From: Rhodocyclaceae bacterium
GTDB lineage: Bacteria; Pseudomonadota; Gammaproteobacteria; Burkholderiales; Rhodocyclaceae
Length of the DNA stretch: 58,926 nucleotides
Direction of reading: 5' to 3'
Assembly (NCBI GenBank): GCA_020445785.1
Contig: JAGRFZ010000046.1
Span: 1-58,926, forward strand
The notes under the pieces are model-generated. The model was given only the letters and a program-made list of their open reading frames with translations. It was not told the origin of the DNA and did no database searches. Each line of letters begins with the position of its first letter. The first letter of the stretch is position 1. The translations under genes and the position numbers were made by a program. This document shows, piece after piece, positions 29,923 through 40,238 of the stretch.

Positions 29923-31662
29923 CTAACGATTGTGTCGGGACCAGGAGTCCTTGAGCGTGACCGTGCGATTGAAGATCGGGCGGCCTTCACTCGAATCGAC
30001 GCGGTCGGCGACGAAATAGCCGTGGCGCTCGAACTGGAAGCGGGCTTCCGCGGCGACATCCTTCAGCGCCGGCTCGAGTTGGGCCTGCACCACCACGCGC
30101 GACGCCGGGTTGAGGTCGTCGATAAAGCTGCGATCGCACTCGGGTGGATCGCCTTCCCGTCGAGCGCCGGGAGCCGGCACCGCAAACAGGCGGTCGAACA
30201 AGCGCACGTCGCAGCGGTAGGCGTGGGTCGCGCAGACCCAGTGCAGGTTGCCCTTGACCTTGTAGTTGTCGGCGCCGGGGGTGCCCGACTTGGAATCGGG
30301 CAGGTAGTCGCAGTGCACGGCGACCACCCGGCCATCCTCGTCCTTGTCGAAACCGGTGCAGCGGACGACGTAGCCGTAGCGCAGGCGGGCCATGTTGCCC
30401 GGGAAGAGGCGGTGGTACTTCTTGGGCGGGTCTTCCATGAAGTCCTCGCGTTCGATCCACAGCTCGCGGCCGAAGGGCATCGCGCGCTTGCCCAGTTCCG
30501 GTTTGAGCGGGTGGTTGGGGGCGAAGCACTCTTCGGTCTGGCCCTCGGGGTAGTTGTCGATGATCAGCCGCAGCGGATCGAGCACCGCGACCCGACGCTC
30601 GGCGCCTTCGTTCAGCACTTCCCGCATGCATTCCTCGAGTACCGAGTACTCGATGAGCGAATCGGCCTTGGATACGCCAATGCGTTCGGCGAACAAGCGA
30701 AAGCCCTCCGCCGGATAGCCTCGACGCCTGCCGCCGGCCAGGGTCGGCAGGCGTGGGTCGTCCCAGCCGTCGACGTGGCCATCGTCCACGAGCTGAATGA
30801 GCTTGCGCTTGGACAGCACGACGTAGCTCAGGTTGAGCCGCGAGAATTCGATCTGCTGAGGCGGCGGGGCGGGGAAGAAGCCACCCGCGTAGAGCGCTGC
30901 CAGCAGCCAGTCGTAAAAGGGGCGCTGGTCCTCGAATTCGAGCGTGCAGAACGAGTGGGTGATGTTCTCGAGCGCGTCTTCGATCGGGTGCGCATAGGTG
31001 TACATCGGATAGATGCACCAGTCGTCGCCCGTGCGATGGTGGTGGGCGTGGCGGATACGGTAGATTGCCGGGTCGCGCAGGTTGATGTTGGGCGAAGCCA
31101 TGTCGATCCGCGCCCGCAGAACATGACTGCCATCCGCGAACTCACCTGCCCGCATGCGGCGAAACAGGTCGAGATTCTCGTCGACGCTGCGGTCACGGTA
31201 CGGGCTGTTCTTGCCGGCTTCGGTCAAGGTTCCGCGGTAGGCCCGCATCTCATCGGCCGACAGCGAATCGACGTAGGCCTTGCCGGCGCCGATGAGGTAT
31301 TCGGCGAACTCGTACATGCGCCCGAAGTAGTCCGACGCGAAGAACTGGTCGTCGCCCCAGTCGTAGCCCAGCCAGCGGACGGCATCGATGATGGCGTCGA
31401 CGTACTCCTGCTCTTCCTTGGTCGGATTGGTGTCGTCGAAACGCAAGTGACAGGCGCCGCCGAATTCCTCGGCCAGGCCGAAATTCAGGCAGATCGACTT
31501 GGCGTGGCCGAAGTGCAGGTATCCGTTGGGCTCCGGCGGAAAGCGCGTGCGCACCGGTTGCGAATCGCCGCGTGCCCGATAGTGGCCGCTTTGGAGGTCC
31601 GATTCGATCGCGGCACGTAGAAAATTCGAGGCTGGCGCCGGCTCTTTGGGTGATTGGGTCAC
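29923..31662 (-). CDS. glnS: Glutamine--tRNA ligase
   Basis: Class I aminoacyl-tRNA synthetase charging tRNA-Gln. The 579-residue protein has the HIGH-type motif PPEPNGYLHFGHAKSI near residue 45, FDDTNPTKEEQEYVDAI, the tRNA-contact block and the KMSKS-type VLSKRKL around residue 270, then the C-terminal anticodon-binding beta-barrels. The N-terminal start at 31662 agrees with relatives (SNFLRAAIESDLQSG soon after). It is expressed alone, on the strand opposite to its neighbours. Confidence 0.97.
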   Translation of the reverse strand: MTQSPKEPAPASNFLRAAIESDLQSGHYRARGDSQPVRTRFPPEPNGYLHFGHAKSICLNFGLAEEFGGACHLRFDDTNPTKEEQEYVDAIIDAVRWLGYDWGDDQFFASDYFGRMYEFAEYLIGAGKAYVDSLSADEMRAYRGTLTEAGKNSPYRDRSVDENLDLFRRMRAGEFADGSHVLRARIDMASPNINLRDPAIYRIRHAHHHRTGDDWCIYPMYTYAHPIEDALENITHSFCTLEFEDQRPFYDWLLAALYAGGFFPAPPPQQIEFSRLNLSYVVLSKRKLIQLVDDGHVDGWDDPRLPTLAGGRRRGYPAEGFRLFAERIGVSKADSLIEYSVLEECMREVLNEGAERRVAVLDPLRLIIDNYPEGQTEECFAPNHPLKPELGKRAMPFGRELWIEREDFMEDPPKKYHRLFPGNMARLRYGYVVRCTGFDKDEDGRVVAVHCDYLPDSKSGTPGADNYKVKGNLHWVCATHAYRCDVRLFDRLFAVPAPGARREGDPPECDRSFIDDLNPASRVVVQAQLEPALKDVAAEARFQFERHGYFVADRVDSSEGRPIFNRTVTLKDSWSRHNR

Positions 31663-31703
31663 GATGCTTGAAGGTTCTGACGACCGCGGGCGGCCAAATC
31701 TGT

Positions 31704-31709
31704 AATTGT
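31704..31709 (-). promoter_or_regulatory. Possible -10 box for glnS
   Basis: TACAAT on the minus strand, about 42 bp upstream of the glnS ATG. No clear -35 element is seen at the usual distance. Confidence 0.35.
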
Positions 31710-31956
31710 ACCGTGTCGAGGCGGGTTTCGGCGCTGCAGCGTCGCATCCAGCCCCCCGTCGAGCGCGCCCTCGATTCGATGGCCTGGGACCGTGGCAGGT
31801 GTCGCACCGGCCGGCGGCAGCGGCTCAAGAAGGGCGCCGGCATGCCGATGAAAATACGCTGGAACGGCCGCTTCGGCCGGACACGGATCGGCGGCCGGAG
31901 GGGGCCTGCGGAGCGCCCGCCGTCGATCCGCAAATTGCATGAAAGACGGACGCACT

Positions 31957-33996
31957 ATGAGATTTCGATCACTCGGGACATTGTTGCTGGTATTCGTCGC
32001 AGGGCCAGCGCTGGCCGATGGCGATCTGACCAGCATGAGCCTCGAGGACCTCTCGCGAATGGAGGTGACGGCGGTATCGCGCAAGGTCCAGCGGCTGGCG
32101 GACACTGCGGCGGCGGTCACGGTGATCACCGCCGAGGACATTGCCCGGATGGGCGCGCGCTCGATTCCCGAGGCCTTGCGCCAAGTACCCGGCGTGCACG
32201 CAGCGCAGATCGCCCCGGGACAGTGGGCGTTGAGCATCCGCGGGTTCAATGGCCGATTCTCCAACAAACTGCTGGTGCAGATCGACGGCCGGTCGATCTA
32301 TACGCCGTTCTTTGCCGGCGTCTTCTGGGAAGCCCATCAGTTGATGCTGGAAGACATCGAACGCATCGAAGTGGTGCGCGGGCCGGGCGCCTCGCTGTGG
32401 GGCGCCAATGCGGTCAATGGCGTGGTCAACATCGTCACCCGCCGCGCGTCCACCACGGTCGGTTCCCTGGCCTGGCTGGAAGCGGACGACGATGGCCGGA
32501 TGCAGGTCGGGGCCCGCCACGGATTCGCCAACGAGCGCGGCCTCAGCGCACGGGTGTTTGCACGCTCGATCGGCTTCAGCGAGTTCGAAGATGCCGCTGG
32601 GGACGGGCTCGGGAATGCCCAGCATGGCTGGAATGCCGGCTTCCGCGCCGATCTTGCCACCGCAGCCGGCACCGACTGGAGTCTGCAGGGCGGGGCCTAC
32701 CGCCTGCGTGCCCCCGAGCAATTGCAGTTCCCCGGCATCGCACTCGGTTTCGACGTCGACGCGTCGTTGGGCTTCGAGTACGAGGGGGGGCACCTGATGG
32801 TGAGCAGCCAGTGGCCGATGGCTGGCGGCGAAGCGGAGTTGCGTTCCTACGTCGATCACCTGCATGTCTCGGTGGCCGGCACTGCAGGCGGCAACCTCGA
32901 CACCGTCGATGTCGACTTTCAACACCGGCTCGATCCGGTCGGCCGCCACGAATTCATCTGGGGCCTGGGTGCGCGCCACATCGCCTTCGAGTTCGAGCCG
33001 GCGGCTCCGGTACTGACTTTCACCAAGGACGACGGTCGCGAGCACATCGTCAGTGCCTTCGTGCAGGACGAAATCAGCTTGCAGCCGAAGCGCTGGCGGC
33101 TGACCCTCGGTGCCCGCCTCGAGAACAACTCGCTGGCGGGCGCGGAGTGGCAGCCGAATCTGCGCCTGTTGTGGACCCCGACCGACAAGGACAGCATCTG
33201 GACCCACGTCTCCCGAGCTTCGCGGACGCCGTCGCTGGGCGAGCAGTATGCGCGGCTGGTGTCCGGCCTGGTGCCGTTGCCGGAACAACCGCCCATGTGC
33301 GTTCAGTTCCAATTGACCTGTACCAGCGTGATCATTTCCCGTACCGCCCTCGACCGCGAGCTCGAAGCAGAAAAGCTCACGGCGTACGAACTCGGGTACC
33401 GCCGTCAAGTCGGCGCCGGCAGTATCGAGGCGGTCGCCTACCGCCACCAGTTCAAGGATCTGCTGGTCAATACGCTCGGCGACAGCGTCGTTCCCTCCTC
33501 GCTGCCATTCCCGGTGCTGGCCGACCAGTTCATCGATCGTCGCAACGGCGGCGACGCCCACGTCGTGGGCCTGGAGGCGAGTTTCGAGATGCCCGTGGGA
33601 CCGGCGATGCGGCTCTTCGGCTCCTATACGGTTCAAAACCTCGACGAATCCTCCGATGCCGGCGAGCGCGTCCGATCGACCAGCGGCTACGAGGAGGTCA
33701 TGCCGCACCAGTTGGCCAATCTGCGTGCGTCGTTCGACATCGGGCAGGACCATGAGCTGGATTTGATGTGGCGGCGGGTGGGTGCGCTCGGCCGCTCCCG
33801 CTTCGGCGTCGAACTGCCGGCCTATCAGGCGATGGACCTGCACCATCGATGGCGTGTTTCCCGCCAGTTCGAACTGGCGCTCTACGTCCAGAACCTGTTC
33901 GACGATGGCCATGCCGAGTTTGCGGCGGACTTCTTCCCGGCGCCGCTCGGGTATGCGCCTCGCCGCGCCTTCCTCAAAGGCACTGCTACCTTTTAG
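31957..33996 (+). CDS. TonB-dependent receptor-like outer membrane protein
   Basis: A 679-residue outer membrane beta-barrel of the TonB-dependent receptor family. It has a signal peptide (MRFRSLGTLLLVFVAG, ending at ALA-D), a short N-terminal stretch MSLEDLSRMEVTAVSRK, the plug domain (about 45-165, with SIRGFNGRFSNKLLVQIDGR and IEVVRGPGASLWGANAVNGVVNI) and a C-terminal barrel ending in F. This sub-group is often found with YfiR and kinase or GGDEF genes. I see no classical TonB box. Two cysteines (CVQFQLTC) sit in a likely loop. The start at 31957 is chosen for the signal peptide; an ATG at 31939 is possible. It is probably the first gene of the four-gene unit to 39524. Its 5' leader has a CGGCCG-CTT-CGGCCG hairpin at 31865-31879. 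Confidence 0.9.
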   Translation: MRFRSLGTLLLVFVAGPALADGDLTSMSLEDLSRMEVTAVSRKVQRLADTAAAVTVITAEDIARMGARSIPEALRQVPGVHAAQIAPGQWALSIRGFNGRFSNKLLVQIDGRSIYTPFFAGVFWEAHQLMLEDIERIEVVRGPGASLWGANAVNGVVNIVTRRASTTVGSLAWLEADDDGRMQVGARHGFANERGLSARVFARSIGFSEFEDAAGDGLGNAQHGWNAGFRADLATAAGTDWSLQGGAYRLRAPEQLQFPGIALGFDVDASLGFEYEGGHLMVSSQWPMAGGEAELRSYVDHLHVSVAGTAGGNLDTVDVDFQHRLDPVGRHEFIWGLGARHIAFEFEPAAPVLTFTKDDGREHIVSAFVQDEISLQPKRWRLTLGARLENNSLAGAEWQPNLRLLWTPTDKDSIWTHVSRASRTPSLGEQYARLVSGLVPLPEQPPMCVQFQLTCTSVIISRTALDRELEAEKLTAYELGYRRQVGAGSIEAVAYRHQFKDLLVNTLGDSVVPSSLPFPVLADQFIDRRNGGDAHVVGLEASFEMPVGPAMRLFGSYTVQNLDESSDAGERVRSTSGYEEVMPHQLANLRASFDIGQDHELDLMWRRVGALGRSRFGVELPAYQAMDLHHRWRVSRQFELALYVQNLFDDGHAEFAADFFPAPLGYAPRRAFLKGTATF

Positions 33997-34063
33997 GGCT
34001 TGGCTGCCATGACGAGCGCCGAATTCCCCCTGTGTTTCAGACGGTCGTGACCCGCGAACCCAA

Positions 34064-34612
34064 ATGAAAGGACGACTGCTCCGCTCCCTGTCGGCTTTCG
34101 TTCTCGCCCTGGCGATCGGGCAAGTCGCGCGTGCCGAGTTGACCGAATACCAGCTCAAGGCGGTGTTCCTGCTCAACTTCGCGCGCTATGTCGAGTGGCC
34201 TGCCGACAAGCTGCCGGTGGAGGACGCGATCGAGTTGTGCGTGCTGGGCCGCGACCCGTTCGGTGGCGCCCTCTCGACGATCGACGGCAAGCAGGCCCAG
34301 GGTCACGTCGTCCGTGTCCGATTGTTGTCCTTGCCGGAGCAGGCCGAAGCCTGTCATCTTCTGTTCCTGGCGGGGTCGGAGGAACGGCGACTCGGCGCCG
34401 CGCTCAGGGCGCTGGGCGAATTGCCCGTGCTCACGGTCAGTGATATCGACGGATTCGTCGAAGCCGGGGGCGGAATCGGCTTCGCAATGGTGGACGACCG
34501 GGTGCGTTTCGATATCAATGCCCGGGCGTTGGAGGGCGCGAACCTCAAGGCCAGCGCCCAGCTGATGAAAATCGCGCGCACGGTGATTGGGCTCGGGGGG
34601 AAAAGGCAGTGA
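34064..34612 (+). CDS. YfiR-family periplasmic protein (DUF4154)
   Basis: A 182-residue exported protein of the YfiR/DUF4154 family. A signal peptide (cleavage ARA-E, residue 24) is followed by the family core: [68 protein letters not shown] and LMKIARTV. In Pseudomonas, YfiR is the periplasmic repressor of the cyclase YfiN. C59 and C97 match the position of its first structural disulfide; the second pair is missing. There is no clear ribosome site. It overlaps the kinase start by 4 nt (GTGA), which argues that its partner is the kinase. Confidence 0.9.
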   Translation: MKGRLLRSLSAFVLALAIGQVARAELTEYQLKAVFLLNFARYVEWPADKLPVEDAIELCVLGRDPFGGALSTIDGKQAQGHVVRVRLLSLPEQAEACHLLFLAGSEERRLGAALRALGELPVLTVSDIDGFVEAGGGIGFAMVDDRVRFDINARALEGANLKASAQLMKIARTVIGLGGKRQ

Positions 34613-37374
34613 CGGACTCCGCGGGAATCGCGTTCAGACTCAGGCGCATTCTGATGATTTGCATCGGCATCGCGCTCCTCCTGGCGACGCTGATCATGCT
34701 CGGTGCCGAGTTGCGGGAGGAGGCAGCCCGTGTCGAGCACGAGGTCACTACGCTGGCCGAACTGGTGGTCGAAAATGCGGCCGCGTCCATCCGTTTCGAG
34801 GACGTGAACACCGCAACCCAGTTGCTGAAGTCCCTGCGCCACCTCGACAACGTCGCGCGGGCCACGCTGTTGCGGCCCGACCGTCAGGCCTTCGCGAGCT
34901 ACCGCGCCGAGCCGGAGGAGGAGACGGGCGTGCCGCCGGAATACCGGCTCGACGGCGACGGCAAGCCCCGCTGGGACGGTCTGCACGTGTATCTGGTCCG
35001 GTCCATTCGCGCCGACGGCGAACTGGTCGGCTACGTGGCCATCGCCCAGGACCTCTCGGAACGGGCATGGGACATCGCGGGTCGGGCGGCAGTGGCAGTG
35101 GCGGCGGTAATACTGGCCGCCCTGGTTGCCGTCGCCTTGCTGAAGCGTCTGGTGCGCTCGATCGTCGGACCGCTCCAGTCGCTGGCCGATACCGTCCGCC
35201 ACGTCGGCGCCAGTCGCCGCTACGACATGCGGGTGCCCGAGAACGGGCAGGGTGAAGTCGGTGAAGTGATCGCCGGGGTCAACACGATGCTCGGCGAGAT
35301 CGAGCAGCGGGATCGCGAACTCGAGCAGCATCGCGAGCGTCTCGAGCTGGAGGTCGCCGAAAGGACCGCGGAGTTGGTTTTCGCGAAGGATCAGGCGGAG
35401 AGCGCCAATCGGGCGAAGAGCTTGTTCCTGGCCAACATGAGCCACGAAATCCGTACGCCCCTCAACGGCATTCTCGGCATGACCGAATTGATGCGTGACA
35501 CCCAGCTCGACGGCCGCCAGCAGCGCCTGGTGAACATGCTGCAGGGCTCCGGCGAGTCCTTGTTGAGCATCATTTCGGACATCCTCGACTTCTCCAAGAT
35601 CGAGGCCGGCAAGCTGGACCTCGAAGAAGTGGAATTCTCGCCGGCCAAGGTCGTCGAGGATGTCGCCGCACTGTTCGCCGACCAGGCCGAGGCCAAGCGG
35701 CTCGAACTGGTGGCCGTGATCGACCCGCAGATCCCGGAGCGCGTGGTGGGCGACCCGCACCGCTTCCGCCAGGTGATCGGCAATCTGGTGTCCAATGCGG
35801 TGAAGTTCACGCCGTCGGGCGAGGTCCGGCTCGGCCTAGCGGTTGCCGGCAACACGACCGAACCGGGCCGTTGCGAGTTGCAGGCGGAAATTTCGGACAC
35901 CGGTATCGGTGTCCCGGCAGATGCCCGGACCAGCCTGTTCGATTCCTTTTCCCAGGCCGACAGTTCGATGGCCCGCCGATTCGGCGGCAGCGGCCTGGGC
36001 CTCGCGATCGCTCGTCAGTTGGCCCGGTGCATGGGTGGCGATCTCACCTTCCGGCCGGGCGATATCGCCGGATCGGTGTTCACCGCCAGCTTCGCCTTCG
36101 ACGTCGCCGAGGGGCCGACCGCGTGTCCTGCGGACGGTCCGGCGCCGACTGTCGCCGTGCTGTCGTCGAGCGCACTGGTGCGCGAGGCGATCTGCACCAT
36201 CGGCAGAAGCTTCGGATGGTGGATGCGGGAGTCGTCGCGCCTGGCAGATCTGCTTGCGGCGGGCGGTGCCGACGATTGCGACTGGATCGTGGTGGATCGC
36301 ACCGTCGACGACGCGGATCACATCGGAGCGGTTTCCGGGCTCACCCGGAGCGGGCGTCGGGTGGCTGCACTGACCCGGATCAACGGGTCGATCGATGCCG
36401 AGGAAGCAACCCGCGCCGGGGCCCTGCTGGCGCTGCCGAAGCCTGTCACGCGGCGCGATCTGCGCCGCCTGGCCGACGATTCCGGCCGATCCTGCGAGGC
36501 GCCGAGGGCGCCGCTCGAGCGTTTCGACGTGCGGGTCCTGCTGGCGGAAGATCACCTCGTGAACCTGGAGATCGCGAGCGCGATCCTGCGCTCCCTGGGC
36601 TGTCGCGTCACCGCCGCGGCAAATGGCCAGCAGGCGGCGCATTTTGCATCGATGGAGAGTTTCGACCTGATCCTCATGGATCTGCAGATGCCGGTCATGG
36701 ACGGGCTGACCGCCACCAGCATGATTCGTGAGGCCGAGCGGTCGGGCGGGCGTCCACGGGTGCCGATCGTGGCGCTGACCGCCAATGCACTGAAGGACGA
36801 TCGTGATGCCTGTGTCGCGGCAGGCATGGACGACTATCTGACCAAGCCGGTGAGTCGTGAACGCATTGCCGCCGCCCTGAAACGCTTGCTGCCGGACGCC
36901 GTCAGGATGGAGGCGGCGGCCCCGCCATCGTTGGCGGAGTCTCGCGCCTTGCCATCGGTCGAGCGCGTGGAGGCGCCCAGCGGACGGGTTCCGGCATTCT
37001 CCTGGGAGCCCCTGCTGACGCTGCCAGGGGTCAACGGCAATCGTGAGGCGCCGCTGTTGCCTCGGGTGACCAGGATGTTCATCGACGAGACCGGCCCATC
37101 GCTGCGCATCGCACGCCTGCGCGCCGATGCAGGCGATTGGGAAGAGGTTCGCAAGATTGCCCACAAGACCAAGTCGGCAGCGGCGTCGGTCGGTGCGCTA
37201 CGTTTGTCGGCGCTGGCCACCGAATTGGATGCAATGGTCAAGGCTGGACGCCTGGACGCTGCGGAAGGGCTGCCGACGCGCATGGAGGCAGCGTTCCGCG
37301 ACTACTTGCGGGCACTCTTGCGGGAGGGTCTGGTGGATGAGGCCAATCTCGCCGACTGGAGGTTCGAGAAATGA
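34609..37374 (+). CDS. Hybrid histidine kinase with CHASE8-like sensor, receivers and HPt
   Basis: An inner membrane BarA-type sensor of 921 residues: membrane span about 14-33; periplasmic domain about 34-150 with [21 protein letters not shown], similar to the CHASE8 region of YfiN; second span about 155-180; HAMP; HisKA with H279 ([11 protein letters not shown]); HATPase with DTGIGVP and GSGLGLAIA; a degenerate receiver about 505-630 that lacks the acidic pocket; a normal receiver with D691 ([11 protein letters not shown]); and HPt H852 in [14 protein letters not shown] phosphorelay to the downstream response regulator is inferred. GTG start in GTGA; the end overlaps the next gene by 4 nt. 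Confidence 0.92.
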   Translation: MTDSAGIAFRLRRILMICIGIALLLATLIMLGAELREEAARVEHEVTTLAELVVENAAASIRFEDVNTATQLLKSLRHLDNVARATLLRPDRQAFASYRAEPEEETGVPPEYRLDGDGKPRWDGLHVYLVRSIRADGELVGYVAIAQDLSERAWDIAGRAAVAVAAVILAALVAVALLKRLVRSIVGPLQSLADTVRHVGASRRYDMRVPENGQGEVGEVIAGVNTMLGEIEQRDRELEQHRERLELEVAERTAELVFAKDQAESANRAKSLFLANMSHEIRTPLNGILGMTELMRDTQLDGRQQRLVNMLQGSGESLLSIISDILDFSKIEAGKLDLEEVEFSPAKVVEDVAALFADQAEAKRLELVAVIDPQIPERVVGDPHRFRQVIGNLVSNAVKFTPSGEVRLGLAVAGNTTEPGRCELQAEISDTGIGVPADARTSLFDSFSQADSSMARRFGGSGLGLAIARQLARCMGGDLTFRPGDIAGSVFTASFAFDVAEGPTACPADGPAPTVAVLSSSALVREAICTIGRSFGWWMRESSRLADLLAAGGADDCDWIVVDRTVDDADHIGAVSGLTRSGRRVAALTRINGSIDAEEATRAGALLALPKPVTRRDLRRLADDSGRSCEAPRAPLERFDVRVLLAEDHLVNLEIASAILRSLGCRVTAAANGQQAAHFASMESFDLILMDLQMPVMDGLTATSMIREAERSGGRPRVPIVALTANALKDDRDACVAAGMDDYLTKPVSRERIAAALKRLLPDAVRMEAAAPPSLAESRALPSVERVEAPSGRVPAFSWEPLLTLPGVNGNREAPLLPRVTRMFIDETGPSLRIARLRADAGDWEEVRKIAHKTKSAAASVGALRLSALATELDAMVKAGRLDAAEGLPTRMEAAFRDYLRALLREGLVDEANLADWRFEK

Positions 37375-39524
37375 CGGACGCCGTGCAGCCGCGGGTGCTC
37401 CTGGTGGACGATGATTCGACGACGCGGATGCTGACTGCGGCGGCGCTGGTGAACGCAGGGCTCGACGTGGTCGAAGCCGCGGGCGGCAAGGCAGCCTTGT
37501 CGGAATTCGAAAATTGGCTTCCGGACTTGGTGCTGCTCGACGTGATGATGCCGGATCTGGATGGCTTCTCGGTGTGTCGCACGATTCGTTCGAGCCGACG
37601 CGGAGCCTATGTGCCGGTAATCATGCTGACCGGACTCGAAGGCAGCGAGTCGATCGACGAGGCCTACGAGGCCGGTGCGACGGACTACATCTCGAAGCCG
37701 ATCAACTGGACGCTGCTGAGCCATCGGGTTCGCTACGTGCTGCGGGCGGCAGCCACCCGGCAGGCCCTGGCGGTGAGCGAGGAGCGCCTGCTCGAAGCGC
37801 AACGGGTCGCTCGCATGGGAAGTTGGAACTGGCACGCGGCGACGGCACGTCTGGATTACTCCCAGACCTACCCCGAGCTGTTCGGTGTGGACGAGGCGCG
37901 CTTCCCCCATCGCCTCGACGCGCCGTTGTCCCATGTCCATCCCGCCGACCGCGAAGTACTGGAAGATGCGCTGCTGCGCCTGCATCGCGGCGAGGCCTAC
38001 CAGCTCGACTACCGGGCGGTCTGGCCGGACGGCTCGGTCCGCACGCTGCGGGACATCGCCGTGCCCGACGTCGAGGCGGAGGGTGGCGTGGTCGGCGCCC
38101 ACGGCATCGTGCAGGACGTCACCGATCAGGTCGAAGCCGAGCGCCGCATCCGCTACCTGGCCTATTTCGATGCCCTCACCGGCCTACCCAATCGGCACGC
38201 CTTCAGCGAGGCGCTGGATGCGATGCTGGCGCGCGCGGAACGCCAGCAGGAACAGGTCGCCGTTCTGCTGCTCGACCTGCATCGCTTCGGATTGCTCAAC
38301 GACAGCCTCGGTCGGGATGCCGCCGATCATGTGTTGCAGGTGGTGGCATCGCGGGTGCGCGACTTCGCCAGCAAGGTGCTGGGCAGTGGCGACGTGAGTG
38401 ACGATACCGAGTTGGCCGTTGCCGCCCGCTACGGCTCGGATCAATTCGCGGTGATGCTGTGTGGCCCCCATGCCGCGGACGACCGGGCGATCATGGCCGG
38501 GGTGGATGGCCTGCGGGCGGTGGTCGGTGCGCCGATCGAGGTGCTGCGCCATTCGCTGGTCATGCAGATCAGCATCGGCATGGCGCGCTATCCGGTGCAC
38601 GCGCGAGACGCGGAGTCCTCCCTCAAGTGTGCCGAGACCGCGCTGCGCCAGGCCAAGCTCGATCCCGCCCGCGGCTCCGTGCTGGAATACTCGGCGAGCA
38701 TGCGGGAGAGCTCCGTGAGTCGGCTGCAGATCGAGAGCGCGTTGCGTTCGGCGCTTGACCTCGACGTCGGCCTGAGCATGCACTATCAGCCCAAGATCGA
38801 CTTGGCGAGCCGGCGCGTGATCGGCGCCGAGGCCTTGCTGCGGTGGCGGGATCCGACCCTCGGCGATATCTCGCCGGGCGACTTCGTGCCCCTGGCCGAG
38901 GAGATGGGGCTGATCATCCAACTCTCCGAATGGGTCATTGAAGCCGTCTGCCGCCAGGTGGCCGAATGGCGCGACCGGGGCCTGCCGCGCCAGAGCGTGG
39001 CGATCAACCTGTCGGCGGCGCATTTCCGTTTTGCGGGCCTGGTCGATACGGTCACCGGCATTCTCGACCGCTACGGCTTGGACGGACACGACATCGAATT
39101 CGAACTCACCGAAAGCGCGCTGCTCGGCGACCCGGAACTGGCCAGCCAGATCCTTGCGGACCTTCACCGGCGAGGACTGAAAGTCGCGGTGGACGATTTC
39201 GGTACCGGCTATTCGTCTCTCGCCTATCTCAAGCGCTTCCGCCTCAACACGCTGAAGATCGATCGCTCCTTCGTCCGCGACATGGAGGTCGATCGTTCCG
39301 ATGTGGCGATCATCTCGTCGATCGTGGCGATGGCGGAGACCCTCGGTCTCGGTCTGGTGGCGGAAGGGGTCGAGACCATCAACCAGGCGCGTCATCTGAT
39401 GAGCGTCGGCTGCCACGTGATGCAGGGCTACCTGTTTGCCCCGGCGCTGCCGGCCGAGGCCTATGCCGCCCTGCTCAGCGGTGCGCTCGAAACCCTGACC
39501 TCGTTGCCGCCGATCGAGGCCTGA
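37371..39524 (+). CDS. Response regulator with PAS, degenerate GGDEF and EAL domains
   Basis: A 717-residue cytoplasmic regulator with four modules: receiver (1-125, acid cluster D13-D15, phosphoacceptor D57, K at SKPI), PAS/PAC (about 135-265), GGDEF-like domain (about 265-430) and EAL domain (about 445-705). The cyclase signature reads GSDQF at 355-359, so cyclase activity is unlikely, although it may still bind GTP. EAL is intact: E487 in [43 protein letters not shown]. The likely output is phosphorylation-controlled hydrolysis of cyclic-di-GMP. Coupled to the kinase by ATGA. Ends on the same base pair border as the convergent anti-sigma gene. Confidence 0.94.
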   Translation: MTDAVQPRVLLVDDDSTTRMLTAAALVNAGLDVVEAAGGKAALSEFENWLPDLVLLDVMMPDLDGFSVCRTIRSSRRGAYVPVIMLTGLEGSESIDEAYEAGATDYISKPINWTLLSHRVRYVLRAAATRQALAVSEERLLEAQRVARMGSWNWHAATARLDYSQTYPELFGVDEARFPHRLDAPLSHVHPADREVLEDALLRLHRGEAYQLDYRAVWPDGSVRTLRDIAVPDVEAEGGVVGAHGIVQDVTDQVEAERRIRYLAYFDALTGLPNRHAFSEALDAMLARAERQQEQVAVLLLDLHRFGLLNDSLGRDAADHVLQVVASRVRDFASKVLGSGDVSDDTELAVAARYGSDQFAVMLCGPHAADDRAIMAGVDGLRAVVGAPIEVLRHSLVMQISIGMARYPVHARDAESSLKCAETALRQAKLDPARGSVLEYSASMRESSVSRLQIESALRSALDLDVGLSMHYQPKIDLASRRVIGAEALLRWRDPTLGDISPGDFVPLAEEMGLIIQLSEWVIEAVCRQVAEWRDRGLPRQSVAINLSAAHFRFAGLVDTVTGILDRYGLDGHDIEFELTESALLGDPELASQILADLHRRGLKVAVDDFGTGYSSLAYLKRFRLNTLKIDRSFVRDMEVDRSDVAIISSIVAMAETLGLGLVAEGVETINQARHLMSVGCHVMQGYLFAPALPAEAYAALLSGALETLTSLPPIEA

Positions 39525-40238
39525 TCAGATCTGCCAGGAAATCTGGCGCTGAAGAATCGTGTCGATGGCGTCGCGCGACTGGGCCGATTCGGTGACGATC
39601 GCATACCAGCCGCTGCCGGCCGGGCGGGCGGTGGCCGCGAGGCCCCGCAACTGTGCTTCGACGCTTCCTGCGGCGCGGTCCCGCCCCGGAATCAGCAACA
39701 GGGTCGCGGTGCCGTGCTCGGTATCCAGCACGATGTGCCAGCCGGTCCCGCCGGGAACCGGACAAAGCTTCATATAGCGTACGGTGCCGACCGGGGCCTG
39801 GAGCTCGCCGCCGAAGCGGGCCAGAATGGTTCCGAATTCGTTCGGGTCTGCGAGCCGATGGGTGCTCAGGGCCTCGGGTTCGTGCAGCACGTGTTCGATC
39901 GCGAAGCGTGCGTAGTCCTGCCTGCCGGCGGGCAGCCAGGTCGCCATGCCGAGGCCGATCGAAAGCACCACCGTCGCTGCCACGGCCATCAGTCGCCAGG
40001 CGGGTTGCCGGCGGCGCGCACGGATGCGCAGCAGCACACGGTCGGCAAGGCCTTCCGGCACCTGGGCCTCGAGGGCATGGGCGACCTTCTGGTCGTCGGT
40101 ATCGACCTGCTGCGCGAACGCCTGGCAGGCGCGGCAACCGGACTGGTGCATGCGCGCTTCGATCGGCAGTCGGGCCGGGTCGGCGAGCTTTGCACGGCGA
40201 AAGTCGAGGCAGTGGAATTCGGCCTTTGGTTCATCCAC
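39525..40238 (-). CDS. DUF3379-like zinc-motif anti-sigma factor
   Basis: A 237-residue membrane protein with an N-terminal cytoplasmic region containing CLDFRRAKLADP and a zinc-type H-x3-C-x2-C (HQSGCRAC), as in ZAS anti-sigma factors and the DUF3379 family. One membrane span (about 103-122, AVAATVVLSIGLGMATWLP) follows, then a periplasmic domain of about 115 residues with unknown fold. I place the start at a GTG (40238) with AAGGGGAA upstream; it overlaps the sigma factor gene by 8 nt. It is expected to bind and hold the adjacent sigma factor. Confidence 0.82.
   Translation of the reverse strand: MDEPKAEFHCLDFRRAKLADPARLPIEARMHQSGCRACQAFAQQVDTDDQKVAHALEAQVPEGLADRVLLRIRARRRQPAWRLMAVAATVVLSIGLGMATWLPAGRQDYARFAIEHVLHEPEALSTHRLADPNEFGTILARFGGELQAPVGTVRYMKLCPVPGGTGWHIVLDTEHGTATLLLIPGRDRAAGSVEAQLRGLAATARPAGSGWYAIVTESAQSRDAIDTILQRQISWQI

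Noticed and set aside
31663-31956. Cobalamin riboswitch before the receptor-like gene
   Set aside because: No B12-box-like sequence is visible, and the receptor is not of BtuB type.
31969-34176. 735-codon open frame on the minus strand under the receptor-like gene
   Set aside because: Antisense shadow; the plus-strand gene has a clear signal peptide, plug and barrel.
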